Below, one piece after another: positions 59,783-64,000 of a DNA stretch of 64,000 nucleotides. Position 1 is the first letter of the stretch; the number at the start of each line of letters is the position of its first letter. A model generated the notes under the pieces. It saw only the letters and a list, made by a program, of their open reading frames with translations, had not been told where the DNA came from and searched no databases. The stretch lies in the NCBI GenBank assembly GCA_015680685.1, contig MNCI01002986.1, positions 6,730-70,729 of the forward strand. The letters run 5' to 3'. Both the position numbers and the translations under genes were made by a program. The DNA is from Gnetum montanum (Eukaryota; Streptophyta; Gnetopsida; Gnetales; Gnetaceae).

Positions 59783-61223
59783 CTGAGATAGGCCTGCATC
59801 CATCTGTAAAGGTATTCTATCCATGCCAACTGCTAAGTGTCGAAGTATTTCATCCTCCCTTAAGTTCACCCAATCTTCTTCCCCCAAGTCAATGCTTGTT
59901 GTAATCTTCCCCTTCTCCATAGCCATCCAAGTGGGTGGCCTTGGAGAAAAGGTGGCAGTAGTGGTCTCCTTGAAAGGCAAGGTCATTTCTCTCTTGGGAG
60001 ACTCACGGACTACCACCTATTTTCCAAATTTATCAAAGGCCTTAGTAGCACCAATTACATGAAGAAATAGCTTATGAGTATGCAATTCAACAGAAGCATC
60101 TTGATATTTCTGATGGTAGATAGCACATTCCACCTTGTACATGTGTTTATGATTTTTCTATGCTTGCCCACATTCATAAACCTTGACACTGTAATTTTCC
60201 AGTCCTAGTTTTTCTGGGCTAGTAGATTCATTTGTAAGCATTGTTCAATTATTTCACGGGTAGCCTCATTCTTGCCATGTACAGCCGACCAATATCTTGC
60301 ATAATCAATTACAGCTGTATGCCAACTACCATCAGAAGTGTCGCAGGCCATCAAGAATTCATTTTGTGATCGTAAATCCTCCAACGCAACCGCTTGACTA
60401 GCTTTCTCCTTTTCCAGCTTTTGGACCCGCTTCCAGAGGTCTTCGTTGATGTGCCTACACTCCCATAGGGATCATCTTGAGTATAGTGTGCATTTACTTG
60501 CCTCCTCATCTACATCATGAGGCACCTTAGTTACCTTTGGGGGGGAGCTTAGGCACATCGTGAACTTCGACTGCCTATCTTTGGTCCCACTTCAATCGAG
60601 AAGCTGTTATAGCCAACATGAGGAAGCGTTAGTCATGAAATGATGAAAAAAATATAACAACACAGAGTGCAAATGTCATAGTGCAAACAGACCTATCTCG
60701 AGATCAATTTTCCTTAAATGGTCGATCTTGTCATCAACTACTCTCTCCATAAAGGAAAACTTAGTAGGGGTCTCAGTCCATGGTTGGAGGTGAAATAAAG
60801 AAGGAGAATCGAGAGCCTTAGTGGTAGTGTCTGTTGTGCAACAAAGCATGTTAGCATGATGAAGAAGAGGAAAAAAAATCTAAAAAGTAACATAAACGAG
60901 AATGCAAAGCTCCTACCTAGCAAACCCTTAGGAGTGAGAGTAAGGGTATTGTCCATCGGCACACTGTCAAGAAAACGGTCAAGCTCACCAGCATCAAATT
61001 GTAGCCCTTCCCCCTTAAGCTGACTTAACAGTGTAGCAACATCTTCAACCATCATGTGCCCCTTAGGTGCTAGGGAACACTCTGCGAAAGGTTCATTTGC
61101 AATAGGAGCCTCTTCCTCTGCGGTAGGGGCCTCCTCCTCTGTAGCCGAGGCCTCTTCTTCTTCTATAGTAGGGGCTCCTACCTTAAGGGCCAAAGCTTCT
61201 TCTTCATCATCTATTAAACGCAT

Positions 61224-61321
61224 CTAAAGTGAGCATGCTAGTCTAACACAAAAAGAGTAAAAATAAAAAATAAAAGGTTGGGGGGGGGGGGGGGGGGNAA
61301 CAAGACAATTAAATCATACTC
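61224..61321 (-). other. Putative intron with an 18-G/C homopolymer and an N
   Basis: A donor-like TTTGTTG/GTGAGTATG and an acceptor-like CTCACTTTAG/ATGCG bound about 98 bases. The plus strand has 18 G at 61280-61297 then N at 61298. The frame across the join is not clean, so a further change or another site must be involved. Confidence 0.4.
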
Positions 61322-62959
61322 ACCAACAAATGCGGGCTGCACTTTACGAACCTTGATTCGCAATCTTTTGCCTCTTTCTTCACTGGTACATGGAGGCTGT
61401 TCAATGGGACGAGATTTCTTAGGTTGCAATTTTGATTTTAATGTTTCAGTAATAAGGCATGCCCCCATTACCACATTGCCTGTGTTAGTGGGAGGCACTT
61501 GTCCAATGCTATCTTGTGCATAAAAGGGCCATCCCACCTGATCCTTCATTGTTATCGAAAGAGACTCCTCAATAGCTTATGGGGGATCTTGGGATTGAGT
61601 GGTGCAGAACACTTGGCAGATCCATGATTTGGATATCTAGGTGCGATCCTAGAAAACCCAGATGCCATTCTCTTGGACCACGAAGAATTCAACAAATTGT
61701 CGTAGGCAAGCAATAAAAAAGGCGAAATGCACATTAAAGCATGCATCAAGCTTCTCACAAAGCTTAACCATTTTAGCCTACAAGACAGGGTAAACCAAGC
61801 TTGCTATACCAAAGAATTTTCCCTTGAGAGAGTAACTTGGGGAAAGCACGAGCCCGGAAGATAGGGTAAACCTTATGGGCTACCTCTAGCTTGACCTTTT
61901 GCATGTAAATCCCCTTGCTATCTTTGTTGGTTCCCAACCATTCTTCTATGTCCCCTCAATGGTTTACATCTTTACTAGTCTTCTCCCCTATATGTAAGCC
62001 ATTAGAAGGGACACCAAAGAGATTTGTGAAAAGGCTATCGATGATCTCAAACATCACTCGCACATTATGCTCCCGCGTGCGAAAGAGGTTAGTCCTTTTC
62101 ATAAAAGAATCAACAAGGGTGAGCATCTTTATAGCCAGAATGCTTGGATTTATTGCTAAGAATAGGTCCATAAGCCCAACCTCCTAGAAATTCTGAACAA
62201 GGGTGGCTGGGGCCCCATTGCATAACCAACATTGGGTCTTGTCAACTTCACTACATTTAAAGAAGAGGTTAGTTTCGTCACGTCCTAACGAGATTACCGT
62301 AACCTCTGTAGACTCGGCCATTATTGCAATAATCAACAACAAAACTAACAAAAGGTAAAAACAAAATCAATCACTTGAACACATGAATACAAGTGCATAA
62401 TTTAACCCACCAGGTGTGAATGGCATAGGGAATGGTGGGATTTCCACCAGGACTTCTTCCATAGTGGGCGCATGATGGGACGCCCATTCGCCATCCAACC
62501 ATTCAAGTTCTTTGCATTTCAAGTAGAACTTAGCATACTTGGTTGGATAGGTCCTAAATTTAGTCCCAAGTTGTTCTATAATGCCGGCGTGCACATTCTT
62601 GGCAGAAGAGAACTCTTGTAAGGTTGTTTGGGCCAATGCCAATGCCTGCTCTTGATCATGAAGCCCATCTTTGTCAATTACAAACTTGGCAATATATAGA
62701 GCACAAGAAACATTTCAACTATGTAAGACAAACGATGTAGCATGCCTATGTATCTTCATAGGACTCACTTGCTGGCACAGTAGATGATCCTAGGTGGATT
62801 CTGGAAGAAAGTAGCCATGTGATAAGCAACAAACAAGGTGTTGTACTTATGGTAACACTTAAATTCAGGCATAGCACAAACCCAAGACAAGCATCTCAAA
62901 CATTTTAGGCACTGATTTGAGCTCCCGGCCCCTTCTCCTTCAATAGATTCATTGGCCAT

Positions 62960-63180
62960 AAACTTTAAAATGCCTCAGTTTGCCCTAGGCAATAATGTTT
63001 CAACCAAAACACCAGCAGTCTCTTCCGACAAGTGTGACCATACCATCACACTGAAGTGGTGAAGGAGGAACTCTAGGAATTCCTACATGCCTTCTTGAAA
63101 CCAGACTACCTAGTCCCTTACTCGCACATGAGGAGGGGGGACGTTGGCCACAGGGGCACTTAGGTAGCATATAACCCCTA
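62960..63180. other. Upstream flank of the antisense gene
   Basis: No coding frame recognised. It should hold the promoter of the antisense gene; no clear TATA box was picked out. Confidence 0.35.
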
Positions 63181-64000
63181 CTAGGTCAATCACAATCAAG
63201 ATGGGTTTTAACATGACCTTGCATAGTGTAGCACAAAGCATTAGTTGACAGTATTCAAGTGAGAGTTAGTGTGTAGCGTAGCGCATCCTTGTATGCAAAT
63301 TTTCCTAATTATGAAACTGTACACCCTTGATACAGTGAGACAAACCCAAATTTTTGTTAAGTATCAGTTCTAGTTTCATGACTTATCTCATATAGCATAG
63401 TGCCCGTGTTACATGCAACGTAGTAGCATAGTGCGTGACATAGCGTAGTGGGTACACCTCGCTTAGTATAGTGGTAGCATCATGTGCAACGTAGCAACAC
63501 AACGGGTACACTCCTCATAGCATGACAAGCATAGCAACATAGCAGGTATGGTAGCGTAGCAGCGTAATAGGTATAACAATGTAGTAGGTATAACAATGTA
63601 GCAGCGTAGCAAGTATGGTAGCGTAGTAGCATGAAAGCATGGCATAATAGGTATCGAAAATGCAACACAGCCTATCATTCATGTTGACAAAAGTAACATA
63701 GCTTGAAAAGGAACACACAATGTTTTCATAACCACCAGCCCTATCCTCCAGCATGGAATTTAACAAAAGTAAACCAAAACATCCTCCACGCATGCTACGC
63801 TACCCAAGACATGTGTTATGCTATCTAGAATGTGTGCTACGCTGCTCAAAACCTCCCAAACCCTTGAAATGGTGCATCTCCCACTCCCAACAATAGTGGC
63901 TGGGCTAGCATCGCATACCAACCATAGCATAGCAATCACCATGGTAGTTGCGGCCAAAGTGGCAATAACCACAGTGTAGAGGTTAAAGCGATGGCTAAGG
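63181..64000. repeat. GTAGC/CTACG-type short repeats, right edge
   Basis: From about 63225 phrases such as GTAGCGTAG, AGCATAGTG and AACATAGCAGGTATGGTAGC recur. At 63520-63655 they form a minisatellite (GGTATGGTAGCGTAGCAGCG and GGTATAACAATGTAGTA units). The same phrase family marks the LTRs and leader of elements E and F, so this is probably the start of the 3' LTR of F, which cannot be proved within the window. Confidence 0.55.

Larger units (their letters stand above)
59636..62959 (-). pseudogene. Antisense, apparently intron-containing gene in element F
   Basis: On the strand opposite to gag, exon-like frames follow one another: 62959-62770 (MANESIEGEG), about 62690-62410 (ALAQTTLQEF, then KFYLKCKELEWLDGEW), 62321-61325 (MAESTEVTVISLGRDE, then MDLFLAINPSILAIKMLTLV, then MKDQVGWPF), 61223-60919 (acidic EEEEAS linker, then LSQLKGEGLQFDAGELDRFL), a coiled-coil part near 60430-60200, 60016-59783, and 59698-59636 (ending DTSRDS-stop). 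Donor-like GTGAGT/GTAGGA and acceptor-like TTTAG/TGTAG lie between them. The last junction joins in frame. Stops inside are C-to-T type (TAG before EVGLMD), and at least one 1-base shift is present. The pattern resembles the antisense ORFs reported in Tat-lineage elements. Function unknown. Confidence 0.55.
52741..64000 (+). mobile_element. Element F: pol-less long-LTR retrotransposon with antisense gene, plus strand
   Basis: 5' LTR (52741 to about 54760), gag (from 55307), protease remnant (58500-58880), a tandem-repeat tract (59205-59490) and an opposite-strand gene (59636-62959). No RT or integrase was found. The 3' LTR is not recognised before the window ends. The antisense extra gene between gag-pol and the 3' LTR suggests the Tat lineage of Ty3/gypsy. 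Confidence 0.65.

Noticed and set aside
63463-63793. Overlapping minus frames rich in Tyr/Leu/Cys
   Set aside because: They are translations of the GTAGC-type minisatellite, not genes.

Overview
The window is nuclear DNA of a seed plant, probably a woody angiosperm, though the species cannot be fixed from the sequence. It is AT-rich and dominated by nested, decayed Ty3/gypsy (Ogre/Tat/Athila-type) LTR retrotransposons. One clear host gene is present: an AP2/ERF transcription factor of the DREB A-6 type (17519-18793, minus strand). It lies in a low-copy island of about 16.5-20.9 kb. Single N bases occur at 27472 and at the end of a G homopolymer (61298).

Left part (1-12616), a three-level nest. 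Element C (minus strand; 5' LTR 11693-12616, PBS, gag) was hit in its gag zinc-knuckle region by a plus-oriented LTR of family D (about 165-317 and 9509-9681). That LTR was then split by element A (318-9508, minus strand, 5-bp duplication CATAC). Element A has both LTRs, a PBS and gag but no pol. It also carries a 934-codon extra reading frame where an Athila env-like gene would sit, preceded by a copy of the U3 GATATC-rich block and a TATA box.

Middle (12617-28831). AT-rich intergenic DNA, the ERF gene with a TATA box near 19505, a 134-bp tandem duplication, a possible coding relic at 22.3-22.8 kb, a tRNA-like SINE candidate, and a short GC-rich island with a G-box/ABRE core at 26.2 kb. A solo LTR (28832-29634, duplication AGTAG) follows.

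Element B (29776-39849, minus strand, duplication GTACA) is structurally complete: two LTRs, PPT, PBS and one 6.2-kb gag-pol frame with protease, RT, RNase H and integrase. That frame has no visible frameshift. Its interruptions are in-frame stops of the kind C-to-T transitions produce, and several catalytic aspartates have become asparagine.

Right part (39855-64000). A decayed LTR pair of copia-like appearance (40.6-42.8 kb), element D (LTR 43382-44226, PBS, gag; plus strand), then two members of a second family with long LTRs of about 2 kb and no RT. Element E (45.6-52.7 kb, minus) and element F (52.7 kb to past the right edge, plus) face away from each other. Element F carries an apparently intron-containing gene on the strand opposite to gag (59636-62959), resembling the antisense extra ORFs known in Tat-lineage elements. 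The gag-bearing elements without pol (A, E, F) would depend on enzymes supplied by autonomous relatives such as B.
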